Positions 1-8,400 of a stretch of DNA of 12,975 bases are shown one piece after another (the first letter of the stretch is position 1; the number at the start of each line of letters is the position of its first letter). The notes beneath the pieces were generated by a model. The model ran no database searches. It worked only from the letters and a program-made list of their open reading frames with translations, and was not told the DNA's origin. Source of the stretch: Syntrophobacterales bacterium (GTDB lineage: Bacteria; Desulfobacterota; Syntrophobacteria; BM002); NCBI GenBank assembly GCA_030601545.1, contig JAUVTM010000033.1, forward strand, positions 1 through 12,975, given 5' to 3'. Position numbers and translations under genes: made by a program.

Positions 1-1986
1 GAACATCTCAACGAAGCTCAACGGTCGGCAGTTGAACACACCGAAGGGCCCCTCCTCATTCTCGCCGGTGCTGGAACCGGCAAGACCAGAGTGCTTACTC
101 ATCGAATAGCCTATCTCATTGAGAACAAGGTCGTTGAACCAAGACAGGTTATGGCGGTCACCTTTGCCCGCAAGGCCGCATTGGAAATGACTACTCGCCT
201 GGAGGCTCTGTTGTCTCAACCCTCCTGGGTCCGTGAAATTCGCCTAGGTACCTTTCACTCCGTCTCTGGCTCTCTGCTCCGCGAGAGCACAGATGCAGCA
301 GCCAAGTTGGAACTCCTGTCTGAGGCTGACCAGATAGATCTTATCAAAGAGATCCTCAAACAGCACTCCCTGTCAGGACCTGATTGGCAGGCTCTCGAGG
401 TAATCCGCAAGATCTCTTTGGCAAAGGGCCGGCTACTCTCCCCCGATGAGCTGACCAGAGACAATAATAGTAAGCTCGCCACAGTGTACCGCCTCTACCA
501 GCACACCCTGGAAAAGGACCATTTGCTGGACTTCGACGATCTGATTAGTAGGCTCGTTTTTCGCTGGGAGGCCGAACCTGCACTACTCTCTCGCCACCAG
601 AAGCTTTTTCGGTTCATTCTGGTAGACGAATTCCAGGATGTCAACGAGGCTCAATACCGTTGGCTTCATCTCCTAACAGCACCGCATCGCAATCTATGCG
701 TAGTGGGGGATACGGATCAATCCATCTATGGATTTCGCGGCTCAAATATAACTATTTTCCAGCGGTTTCAGGAAGACTTCCCTGAAGCGCGGTCTATAAA
801 ACTGGAACAGAATTTCCGTTCCAGCCAACGCATTGTGGAAGCTGCCGTCGGCGTCATCTCCCACAATGCCAACCCGCTCACCTGTAAGCTTTGGAGCGAG
901 GATGTCTCTGGCCCGCTTCTCCGACTAGGTCGTCGCGTGGACGAGAAACAAGAGGCTCACTTTGTTGTGAGTGAAATCGAGCGACTGCTGGGGGGAAGTA
1001 GCCACTACCAGATCTATCAGTCTAAAGACACGGACTCCTTGGAAGAAAACCAATACGGCTTTGGTGATTTCGCCATACTTTATCGCACTCACGCCCAAAG
1101 CCGCCCATTGGTGGAGGCTCTTTCCGCAGCCGGATTTCCCTTCCAGCTACTAGGAGAAAAAGCTCCTTTTGCCACCCAGGCAGCAGACTCCCTGCTTTCC
1201 TACCTCTGCTATGCCATAGACACTTCAAGCATGAACGACCTCCTGGTCATCTTCAACCTGCCCCCGCGAGGTCTAGGAGAGAAAGCGAGGCAGTGGCTCA
1301 ATGATGAGATTGACAAAGGGATCGACCCCTGGGAAGCCCTGAGGCTGGCCAGCAGGAATCTGGACCTCCCTGTTAACTATCAGGCTGCTACCGATATGCT
1401 GAGGCGAACAATTATTTCGCTGCAAAACCTTATCAATAATCTGTCGCTGTCGGAGGTGCTTGAAAGAGCCTGGGAGGAAACCGGTCTGCACCACCATTTT
1501 CAAAGTGGAACATCAGCTGAAGAGAGCTTTCGTTGGCTCCGTCTACTCGCTGCCCTCCATGGTGGCAAGCCAGCAACTGAGACCATACCCGCTTTTCTGG
1601 ACGATTTGTCCCAGTGGCGAGCTGGTGACTTTTTCGATCCCCGGGCTGATGCAGTATCGCTAATGACCCTACATGCGGCCAAAGGTTTGGAGTTTCCCGT
1701 GGTCTTTATCTGTGGCCTTGAGCAGGACCTCCTGCCGCTAACTCGCAAGAACCAAGGAAAAGAAGCTCTACAGGAGGAACGCCGCCTCTTCTACGTGGCC
1801 ATGACCAGAGCTCGTCATCTCTTGGTGCTTTCAACCACAAGCCGGAGATTCCTCTACGGAGAACGTCGCACCTGCAAGGTTTCACCTTTCATCAAGGAAA
1901 TCCAGAGCCATTGCCTAGAAGAGGTCTCTGTGCCTGCCAAAAAAAAGAAAAAACCCTCTAAGGAAAAACAACTCACTCTATTTTAA
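1..1986 (+). CDS. UvrD/PcrA-type superfamily 1A DNA helicase, 5'-truncated
   Basis: ATP-dependent 3'-5' DNA helicase of the UvrD/Rep/PcrA family, expected to act in DNA repair or replication restart. The frame is open from base 1, so the gene starts upstream; the GTG at 91 lies after the Walker A motif and cannot be the true start. Numbering the 661 visible residues: Q-motif Gln 7, Walker A GAGTGKT 23-29, Walker B DEFQD 209-213, GDTDQSIYGFRG from 236, a QNFRSS motif IV, a TLHAAKGLEF motif V, and EERRLFYVAMTRAR (592-605) as motif VI with its arginine finger. All helicase motifs look intact. The tail is lysine-rich and ends in QLTLF (657-661), resembling the bacterial beta-clamp-binding pentapeptide. 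A simple UvrD would lack only a few residues upstream; a larger fusion cannot be excluded. Very sure of the family, unsure of the paralog, so no symbol is given. Confidence 0.95.
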   Translation, partial: EHLNEAQRSAVEHTEGPLLILAGAGTGKTRVLTHRIAYLIENKVVEPRQVMAVTFARKAALEMTTRLEALLSQPSWVREIRLGTFHSVSGSLLRESTDAAAKLELLSEADQIDLIKEILKQHSLSGPDWQALEVIRKISLAKGRLLSPDELTRDNNSKLATVYRLYQHTLEKDHLLDFDDLISRLVFRWEAEPALLSRHQKLFRFILVDEFQDVNEAQYRWLHLLTAPHRNLCVVGDTDQSIYGFRGSNITIFQRFQEDFPEARSIKLEQNFRSSQRIVEAAVGVISHNANPLTCKLWSEDVSGPLLRLGRRVDEKQEAHFVVSEIERLLGGSSHYQIYQSKDTDSLEENQYGFGDFAILYRTHAQSRPLVEALSAAGFPFQLLGEKAPFATQAADSLLSYLCYAIDTSSMNDLLVIFNLPPRGLGEKARQWLNDEIDKGIDPWEALRLASRNLDLPVNYQAATDMLRRTIISLQNLINNLSLSEVLERAWEETGLHHHFQSGTSAEESFRWLRLLAALHGGKPATETIPAFLDDLSQWRAGDFFDPRADAVSLMTLHAAKGLEFPVVFICGLEQDLLPLTRKNQGKEALQEERRLFYVAMTRARHLLVLSTTSRRFLYGERRTCKVSPFIKEIQSHCLEEVSVPAKKKKKPSKEKQLTLF

Positions 1987-2079
1987 CACTTTGCGTCATT
2001 TCTCATTTCGCCTTGGGCATTACTCATTTGCTGCCTGCTGCCTACTGCCCGCTGAACTGGTTGCTCTTTCCCATCCTTT
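1987..2079. repeat. Short spacer with recurring word (CTGCCTGCTGCCTACTGCC)
   Basis: The spacer between the helicase and recG holds a reiterated CTGCCT/CTACTGCC word near 2030-2049, preceded by TCATTTCTCATTT and TACTCATTT words. The reverse complement of CTACTGCC shares the CAGTAGGC core that is repeated near 9996-10019. No hairpin terminator or credible promoter is visible, so the helicase and recG may be co-transcribed. Confidence 0.4.
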
Positions 2080-2115
2080 ATGGTAACTCCATGGACTGAT
2101 TGGAGAAATGTGATT

Positions 2116-4233
2116 ATGGTCGCTCAACGCTCCAACAGCCTCTCTGCCGATTCGGTGTTGTTGCAGCCGGTGGAAGCCATAAAGGGGGTAGGGCCTCGAT
2201 TGGCTCGGCATCTAAGAGCCAAGGGCCTGGTTACCGTAGAAAATCTACTTTTCAATCTGCCCCTCGGCTATCTGGACCAGCGTGGCACCATACAGATTAG
2301 CAGGCTACGCCCGGGAGACTATGTTAGTTTTGTGGCAACACTGTTGGGCGGACGTGAGGTTCGATATCGCCGCCGCAAGATTTACCAAGTGACCCTAAGT
2401 GATGGCACCGGCGTAGTAACAGCCAAATGGTTTCATTACGGCCGTTGGCTCAGCCAACGCTTTCAGCGGCTGAAAGGCAGCGTTAGGGTGAGTGGCACCC
2501 TACGGGTTTTCGGAGGCAAGCTGGAAATTCACCATCCGGAAATAGAGGCAGTAGAAGGAGTTGGTGAAGAGGATAGTGGGGGTATCGTGCCCCGCTACAG
2601 TGGTATCCCTGGTGTTGGCCCCAGAGCCTACCGCCGTATTGTGAAGGAAGTTGTCAGCAGCTTCATTCCCCAGGTGGAGGAGACTCTACCGGCTGCTGTC
2701 CGCGATTACTTCGACCTTGTTGACCTGCAGGCTGCTTTACGTCAGGTGCACTTTCCAAGTGAACTGCCAGAACTGGAAAGCAGTCTTCAGCTTTCCCCCG
2801 GCCTGCGCCGCCTCATTTTTGAAGAACTCTTCTTTCTGGAACTCCTGATCATTCGCAGTCGGGAGATGTTGACTCGTGAGACCGGACAGGCAATGGGCCT
2901 GGATCGAGACTTGCTTCGCCGAGTCGGGAAATTGCTCCCTTTCAGCCTCACCAATGCCCAAAAACGGGTTATGCGGGAGATTTCTGCCGATCTCGGCAAA
3001 AGACGCCCCATGAACCGGCTGGTCCAAGGAGACGTCGGCTGCGGTAAGACTGTGGTTGCTTTGCTGACGGCATTCATCGTGACTGCCAATGGATTTCAAG
3101 CTGCGGTAATGGCGCCCACCGAGATTCTCGCTCACCAGCACTATGTCAATTTGAAGCCCTATGCGGAACCCCTCGGGGTACCTCTCGTCTTGCTAACCTC
3201 CAAACTGAAGTCCAGGGAGAAACAGACAAGTACTGAAGCTATTGCCAAGGGCGAGGCTCTTCTGATCATTGGCACCCATGCCTTGATCCAGAAACATGTC
3301 ACCTTCCAGCGACTCGGACTGGTGATCATAGATGAACAACACCGCTTCGGGGTGCTCCAACGAATGGCCTTGCGCCAGAAAGGTGGAAGTCCTCACGTCC
3401 TAGTAATGACAGCAACCCCCATACCTCGAACCCTGGCCATGACCGTCTACGGAGACTTGGATGTCTCTGTTATTGATGAATTACCGCCTGGCAGGACTCC
3501 GGTGCAAACACGTATAATTCATGCAAAGCAGCGGTACAAAGCTTACGAACTCCTGCGGCAGGAATTCAATCAGGGTCACCAGGCCTATATCATCTATCCG
3601 TTGGTAGAAGAGTCGGAAAAGTCGGATCTAAGAGATGTCACCTCCATGACTGAGCACTTGGGTAAGGAGGTCTTTCCTGATATTCCTTTGGCCATGCTAC
3701 ACGGTCGCATGGCTGCCGAAGAAAAACAGAAGATCATGGCAGCTTTTGCCAGCAAACAATTACAGCTCCTGGTGGCCACTACTGTTATCGAAGTGGGCAT
3801 TGATGTGCCTGACGCCACGGTAATGGTAGTGGAGCATCCGGAGCGATTTGGCCTGTCCCAGCTGCACCAGTTACGCGGCCGGGTGGGCCGCAGCACCCAT
3901 GCCTCCTACTGCCTCCTGATATACGAAGGGGGTGGTCTTGAAACCAGACAGCGACTGGCCATTATGGAGCAAAGTAACGATGGCTTCCGCATAGCTGAAG
4001 AGGATCTCCGTTTACGGGGGCCAGGAGACCTCATAGGTTTGCAGCAAGCCGGCTTCATGGACTTGAAGCTCGCCAACTTGGTAAGGGACGCTGAAACCCT
4101 AGCGGCTGCCAGGCGGGCCGCTCTGACCTTGATACAGAAGGATCCAGAGCTGACCAAGCCGACACATGCAGTTATTCGAGCGAAACTTCAACGCCAAAGC
4201 CACCAGGCCGCCGACCTGTTGCAAACTTCTTAA
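2116..4233 (+). CDS. recG: ATP-dependent DNA helicase RecG
   Basis: RecG is a monomeric double-stranded DNA translocase that reverses stalled forks and branch-migrates Holliday junctions and R-loops. The 705-residue product has the family order: an HhH-like segment (IKGVGPRLARHL, about residues 20-31), an OB-fold wedge, and two helicase lobes. Walker A is GDVGCGKT (305-312), motif II is DEQH (406-409), motif III is MTATPIPRTLA, and motif VI is QLRGRVGR (585-592). The RecG-typical C-terminal block with EEDLRLRGPGDLIG is also present. The length is normal for the family. The ATG at 2116 was chosen because GGAG lies at 2102-2105; an in-frame ATG at 2080 would add 12 residues but has no ribosome-binding site, and GTG 2110 is also possible. 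The Gly-Ser-Gly usual in the P-loop is Gly-Cys-Gly here, which still fits the GxxxxGK[ST] rule. Confidence 0.97.
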   Translation: MVAQRSNSLSADSVLLQPVEAIKGVGPRLARHLRAKGLVTVENLLFNLPLGYLDQRGTIQISRLRPGDYVSFVATLLGGREVRYRRRKIYQVTLSDGTGVVTAKWFHYGRWLSQRFQRLKGSVRVSGTLRVFGGKLEIHHPEIEAVEGVGEEDSGGIVPRYSGIPGVGPRAYRRIVKEVVSSFIPQVEETLPAAVRDYFDLVDLQAALRQVHFPSELPELESSLQLSPGLRRLIFEELFFLELLIIRSREMLTRETGQAMGLDRDLLRRVGKLLPFSLTNAQKRVMREISADLGKRRPMNRLVQGDVGCGKTVVALLTAFIVTANGFQAAVMAPTEILAHQHYVNLKPYAEPLGVPLVLLTSKLKSREKQTSTEAIAKGEALLIIGTHALIQKHVTFQRLGLVIIDEQHRFGVLQRMALRQKGGSPHVLVMTATPIPRTLAMTVYGDLDVSVIDELPPGRTPVQTRIIHAKQRYKAYELLRQEFNQGHQAYIIYPLVEESEKSDLRDVTSMTEHLGKEVFPDIPLAMLHGRMAAEEKQKIMAAFASKQLQLLVATTVIEVGIDVPDATVMVVEHPERFGLSQLHQLRGRVGRSTHASYCLLIYEGGGLETRQRLAIMEQSNDGFRIAEEDLRLRGPGDLIGLQQAGFMDLKLANLVRDAETLAAARRAALTLIQKDPELTKPTHAVIRAKLQRQSHQAADLLQTS

Positions 4234-4294
4234 TTGCCTAAGCCGAGTCAACCACTAAGGGCACAAAGACCACAAAGTTTTTTTGGATAGCATT
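4234..4294. repeat. Short spacer with ACTAAGG/CACAAAG word repeat
   Basis: The gap after recG carries CCACTAAGGGCACAAAGACCACAAAG-type text (about 4251-4277) followed by a run of seven T. The CACAAAG unit occurs twice (CACAAAGAC, CACAAAGTT). No stem precedes the T run, so this does not look like an intrinsic terminator. Confidence 0.45.
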
Positions 4295-5233
4295 ATGAAG
4301 CAGAATTCGAATCACTCTATTCAACTTGATGCCGCCAGGTTGCGCGACCTGTTTCACTCCGGCAGGCGCAAAAAATTTGTAGCTGGAGTGCGTCTGGCCC
4401 TGCGGCAGATTTTGGCAAAACTACATGTGGAAGGCCACTATGATCAGGTCATAACCCTGACAAAGCAGGATCCTTGCTATCGAGAATTGAACAATACCTG
4501 GGAGGAACTGAAACCAGCGGTTCGAAGCCAGAAATGGCAAGAACTCATGGAACGACTGGTCCAGATCGCCTATGGTACTCGGCCATACTGCTTACGTTGC
4601 GGGGAATGTTGTCTTCTGGGAAGTCCATCCCTGCACCTGGAAGATGCAGAACTTCTGAGTCGGGGTGTACTATCAACCCGGCAGATCTACACCCTCAGGC
4701 GCGGTGAACCCGTCAAATTTAACCTTGAAGGGCGCCTCGGCGTCCTTCCCAGTGAACTGATCAAGATCAAGCAACATGAGGAGAAGCACCACTGTATCTT
4801 TTATGGGAAAAACCAGAAAGGCTGTACCATTTATGACCACCGCCCCCTTCAATGTCGCGTCCAGGCATGTTGGGACCCTGAAGCCCTAGAGAAACTCTGG
4901 CAACAAGAAAAACTCACCAGGCGTCACCTCATCAAGGAGGACCAGGATTTGCTGGCAATGCTGGATGTCCATGATGAGCGCTGCGATCCCAAGAAATTAG
5001 ATGCTGCCTTTACCCGGTTGCACGATACCGGAGATTTGGCAGTTTTAAATGAGGTGCTGGACATACTCCGCCAGGACACTGCCATCCGTGATTTTGTCAC
5101 AAAAAAACTCAATTGTAAGGACGAAGAACTGGACTTTCTGCTGGGTCGGCCACTGGTAGAGATCGTTCGTGCCTATGGGATGAAGGTGGAAAAGGATGAA
5201 GATGGTGTATATCACCTGGTTTCAGACCAATAA
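4295..5233 (+). CDS. YkgJ-family cysteine cluster protein (CxxCxxCC type)
   Basis: A 312-residue cytoplasmic protein of the YkgJ / putative zinc- or iron-chelating domain family. The signature Cys cluster is C99-x2-C102-x2-C105-C106, inside RPYCLRCGECC. It is followed by the second half of the domain: C167 (HHC), C177 (GCTIYDHRP), C187 and C192 (QCRVQAC). The first 90 residues are predicted mostly helical and have no signal peptide or membrane segment. The tail of about 110 residues after the cluster is not recognised. The ATG at 4295 is preferred over TTG 4283 because GGA sits at 4285-4287, seven bases upstream. It follows recG by 61 bases on the same strand and could be read through from it. 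Family members are thought to bind a metal; some, such as the flagellin lysine methylase FliB, are enzymes, but nothing here shows an activity. Confidence 0.85.
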   Translation: MKQNSNHSIQLDAARLRDLFHSGRRKKFVAGVRLALRQILAKLHVEGHYDQVITLTKQDPCYRELNNTWEELKPAVRSQKWQELMERLVQIAYGTRPYCLRCGECCLLGSPSLHLEDAELLSRGVLSTRQIYTLRRGEPVKFNLEGRLGVLPSELIKIKQHEEKHHCIFYGKNQKGCTIYDHRPLQCRVQACWDPEALEKLWQQEKLTRRHLIKEDQDLLAMLDVHDERCDPKKLDAAFTRLHDTGDLAVLNEVLDILRQDTAIRDFVTKKLNCKDEELDFLLGRPLVEIVRAYGMKVEKDEDGVYHLVSDQ

Positions 5234-5343
5234 ATCTTCGTAAAAATCTACTATTTCGGTTCGTAATGATTACCTTGCATCCACGGCTCGTTTCAAATTC
5301 GAAATTGTCCTTCAGACTCCCCCCCTTCGGGCTGGCCCCCTAT

Positions 5344-5360
5344 TGGCATATGGCTTGCAT
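5344..5360 (+). promoter_or_regulatory. Sigma-54 (RpoN) -24/-12 promoter for the GGDEF-HEAT gene
   Basis: TTGGCATATGGCTTGCA matches the RpoN consensus YTGGCACG-N4-TTGCW. The invariant GG (5345-5346) and GC (5357-5358) are exactly 12 bases apart, first base to first base, and the -12 element is a perfect TTGCA. The main deviation is T for C in TGGCAC. Transcription would start near 5370, giving a leader of about 97 bases before the ATG at 5467. No enhancer-binding-protein site was identified upstream. This is a pattern match only. Confidence 0.6.
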
Positions 5361-5456
5361 CTAGCTATGGATGGCCTGAAAAGCAGTTTCTCTACTGTAT
5401 CACAGGATTCAGCTTTATTGGGAGAGGCTCGTGGTGGGCCTCCACTGCAAGGCGCG

Positions 5457-5460
5457 AGGG
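5457..5460 (+). promoter_or_regulatory. Ribosome-binding site deciding the start of the GGDEF-HEAT gene
   Basis: AGGG followed by six bases (ACTCGT) precedes ATG 5467. This favours 5467 over the in-frame GTG 5431, which would add 12 residues of unconvincing sequence and has a less well placed upstream GGAGAGG. Confidence 0.6.
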
Positions 5461-5466
5461 ACTCGT

Positions 5467-8400
5467 ATGGCATACGAAGATCTTCTTCATTATCTCCAGA
5501 ATGTGGGCAAGGATCCCTCGCGCCTGATATTTGAAGACGAGCTCACCGGTATCTACAACCGCCGTTTTCTCCTGAACTATCTGCAATATAAAGTCCCGTG
5601 GGACTCCATCGAGAACCATCCGGTGTCTTTGCTCATGATGGACGTGGACCATTTCAAGCAAATCAACGATACCCACGGCCACGAAGCCGGTGACCAGGCC
5701 CTCGTCTGGGTGGCCAGTTTGCTCAAGGAGGCTGCCGGAGACAGTGGCCATCCCATTCGCTATGCGGGAGATGAATTCATAATACTCCTGCCCCGGGTGG
5801 ATAAGCAGGGGGCCAGGCAAGTGGGCGAAAGACTCCTGGAGCTTGTCCACACGAAACCCGTATTGCTCGAGGAGACAGAAGGTGAATTTTCCATCACCCT
5901 GAGCATCGGCATCGCTTCTGCTCCTCACGATGCCCAGGCCAGCAAAGATCTCATTCGCACGGCTGATACCGCTCTCTACTACGCCAAACAAGCAGGACGC
6001 GATCAAGTGGCCAGCGCCGGCGATTTCTCGCCTCAGCAGGTGTTTGCCAAGACAGCCCTGCATCAGCTTGAGAAGGCAAAAATCGCCGGCCGAGAACTGC
6101 ACCTCAAACATGTGGCCGCGGCCCTGGAGAAATTTGATGAGCGTCAGAGTCAGTTTCTCATCGTTGAAGGTGCCGCTGGCATGGGTAAGAGTGAGTTTCT
6201 GGAAACTGTCCGAAAAAATCTCTCCAAGAACGACAATTGGCAGATCACGGTGAAGGGCAATCCCCAGGAGCTTTTTCGTCCTTACTACCTCACCACCAGC
6301 ATTTTGATAGACGTTCTGAATCAAAAAATCGAAAAAGGCGTGGATATCCTGGAGACCCTGAAACCGAAGGAAATCTTCTACCTTTCGCACGTACTACCGC
6401 AATTGGGAGAGACAGACGACTACAGCAAGGACGATGAAAGAACGCAGCGCGAGGGACTCTTCACCACCCTCGTACATTTCATCCCCAAGGTTCTCGATTC
6501 ACGTCCCCTCATCTTGTTAATAGATGACCTCGACTTGGTGGATGAGGCCACCTTACTCCTCCTGAGGAGGCTGATTCTTGACCGGAGCTTTCCCATACTC
6601 ATTTGCGCTACTGCCACAGATACCCGTCAGGATGGAGGGGATGGCCAAACCGCCCCTCTGGAGCGATTCTACGCTACTCACTGTAAAGAATTGGACATCC
6701 ACAAAGTCAGCCTTACACCGCTCACTGCCGCAAATATCACTGAACACTTGCAAGCAATCTTCCCCGAAGTGAAGTTGCCAGAGAACTACGAGACGAACCT
6801 GGCCCAGACAACCCAGGGAAACCCTCTTTTCCTCAACGAGATTGTGCGCAAACTGGTCCAGGACAGGAAAATAACCCTGGTGGGCAACCAGTGGATAGCC
6901 GAACCTCTGGAGGAAGGCTATCTCCCCAAATCCCTGGAAGAGATTGTACAGCAGAAAATTGCTGCCCTCGATGAAGAAAACAGGAGGTTACTCGACCAGG
7001 CCTCCACATTTGGCGAAAATGTCTCCTTGAGTGTGCTCTCCGGCAGCTCCGAGGAAAGGGAGACGAGGGTCCTGGAGTTTATTGATCAGGCTGTGGCCCA
7101 GGGGTTAGTGAGTTCAGAATTTCAATTGAATGATGAAATCATCAGCTTCCTGAGCAAACGGGTTCTGGACATCACCTATGGAACCATCGACGAGGATCGG
7201 AGACAGGAGTTGCATGAGCATGTCGGCAACTACCAGGAAGTCCTCTACGAACAACGTCTCCTTCCTTCTGCAGCCACCTTAGCCTACCACTTCAAGCGGT
7301 CCACCAACCAGGAAAAGGCGAGCACTTATGAAAAAGTCCAGGCAGCCTCCAGAAACACAATATTCAACTCTGCAGAGGCAGTTTACTATACCGCAGAGAG
7401 ATCGGCCGAAGCTGCACCGGAGGTCAGCCCACTGGACCAGGAAAGCCTGCCTCTCATCTCCACTATCCTTCGTTCTCTGCTGGTGGTGGTGCGCAACATA
7501 AAGCTTTACCCCCCCGGCAGTAAAGCGATCGTAACCGCCAACCGCCAGATGAAAAAGGTGATCGACGAGTTTCTGGTCAAGAATGAACTCCTCTCGTTTT
7601 TTGGGATAAAGCAGGCGCTCATCGTCAACGGTCAAAAAATTGATGTCTCCGAGTTTAAATACTTCGCCGAATCTTTCCTGAAATTCATGCATCGGTTGGA
7701 ACTGAAAGGTGTCACCTTCACAAGGGGCCTCACCGAAGAGGAGTTGCAAGTCCTGTTGGAAGCATTTGGTCGAGTCAAAACAGACATGATTGACCAACAA
7801 TTCTGGCAGCGCTTCTCAGGTGAACAGCGCCTCGTCCATATTGATTTGAGCCAAGTCCGCTATACCGTGATCGCGGATTCAGAAAGTGAAGTCCAGGGTG
7901 ATCAAGCAGTTGCTGAAGAGGCTGCTGTAACCGCCGCAGAGATCTCTGCCCAGCTTGAAGATGCCGAGCAAGGACTGGATGCATCAGACCTCGAGGATTT
8001 GCCCGCAGTCTTACGCAGCCTTCTGAATGCCACCAGGAGCATCAGGCTCTATCCCCTGAAGAGTAAAGCTATCACCGCTGCTGTCGGACAGCTCCTGCAG
8101 TCCCTCCAGCGTATACTGGAGAGGAAACCTGCTCTCACCTTGGCGCGGGTCGGCACTGCCTTCTTGGTGAACGGGGAAAGAATCGACATCTCCGAGTTTG
8201 AGACCCTGGCTCAGTCCTTTCTGAAGTTCCTGAACTCTCTCGCTCTTACCAGCCTCACCTTTCTGGCCAATGTCTCTGCAGAGGAACTGCAAGGGTTTAT
8301 TGGCTCACTTGCTGAACTTCCTGCCCAAGACCTAGATAGCGCGTACTGGAAGCGTTTGGCCAGAGAACAGGGACTTTCGTCCATTCTTTTCGACCAGCGG

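Noticed and set aside
2014..2033. Possible second sigma-54 promoter (TTGGGCATTACTCATTTGCT)
   Set aside because: The GG-to-GC distance is 14 instead of 12 bases, which RpoN does not tolerate.
2787..3141. Overlapping 100- and 134-codon - strand frames
   Set aside because: They are antisense to RecG motif I and neighbouring conserved helicase sequence; no domain and no ribosome-binding site.
4250..4284. T-run after recG as a terminator
   Set aside because: No stem-loop precedes the seven T; the text is a word repeat.
5392..6390. A 332-codon open frame on the - strand
   Set aside because: It lies opposite the GGDEF and Walker A coding region, shows no recognisable motif, and is explained as the antisense shadow of a strongly conserved gene.
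7279..7800. A 173-codon - strand frame (and 8706-9224, 172 codons)
   Set aside because: Both are antisense to the duplicated-domain and HEAT regions of the signalling protein and lack family motifs.
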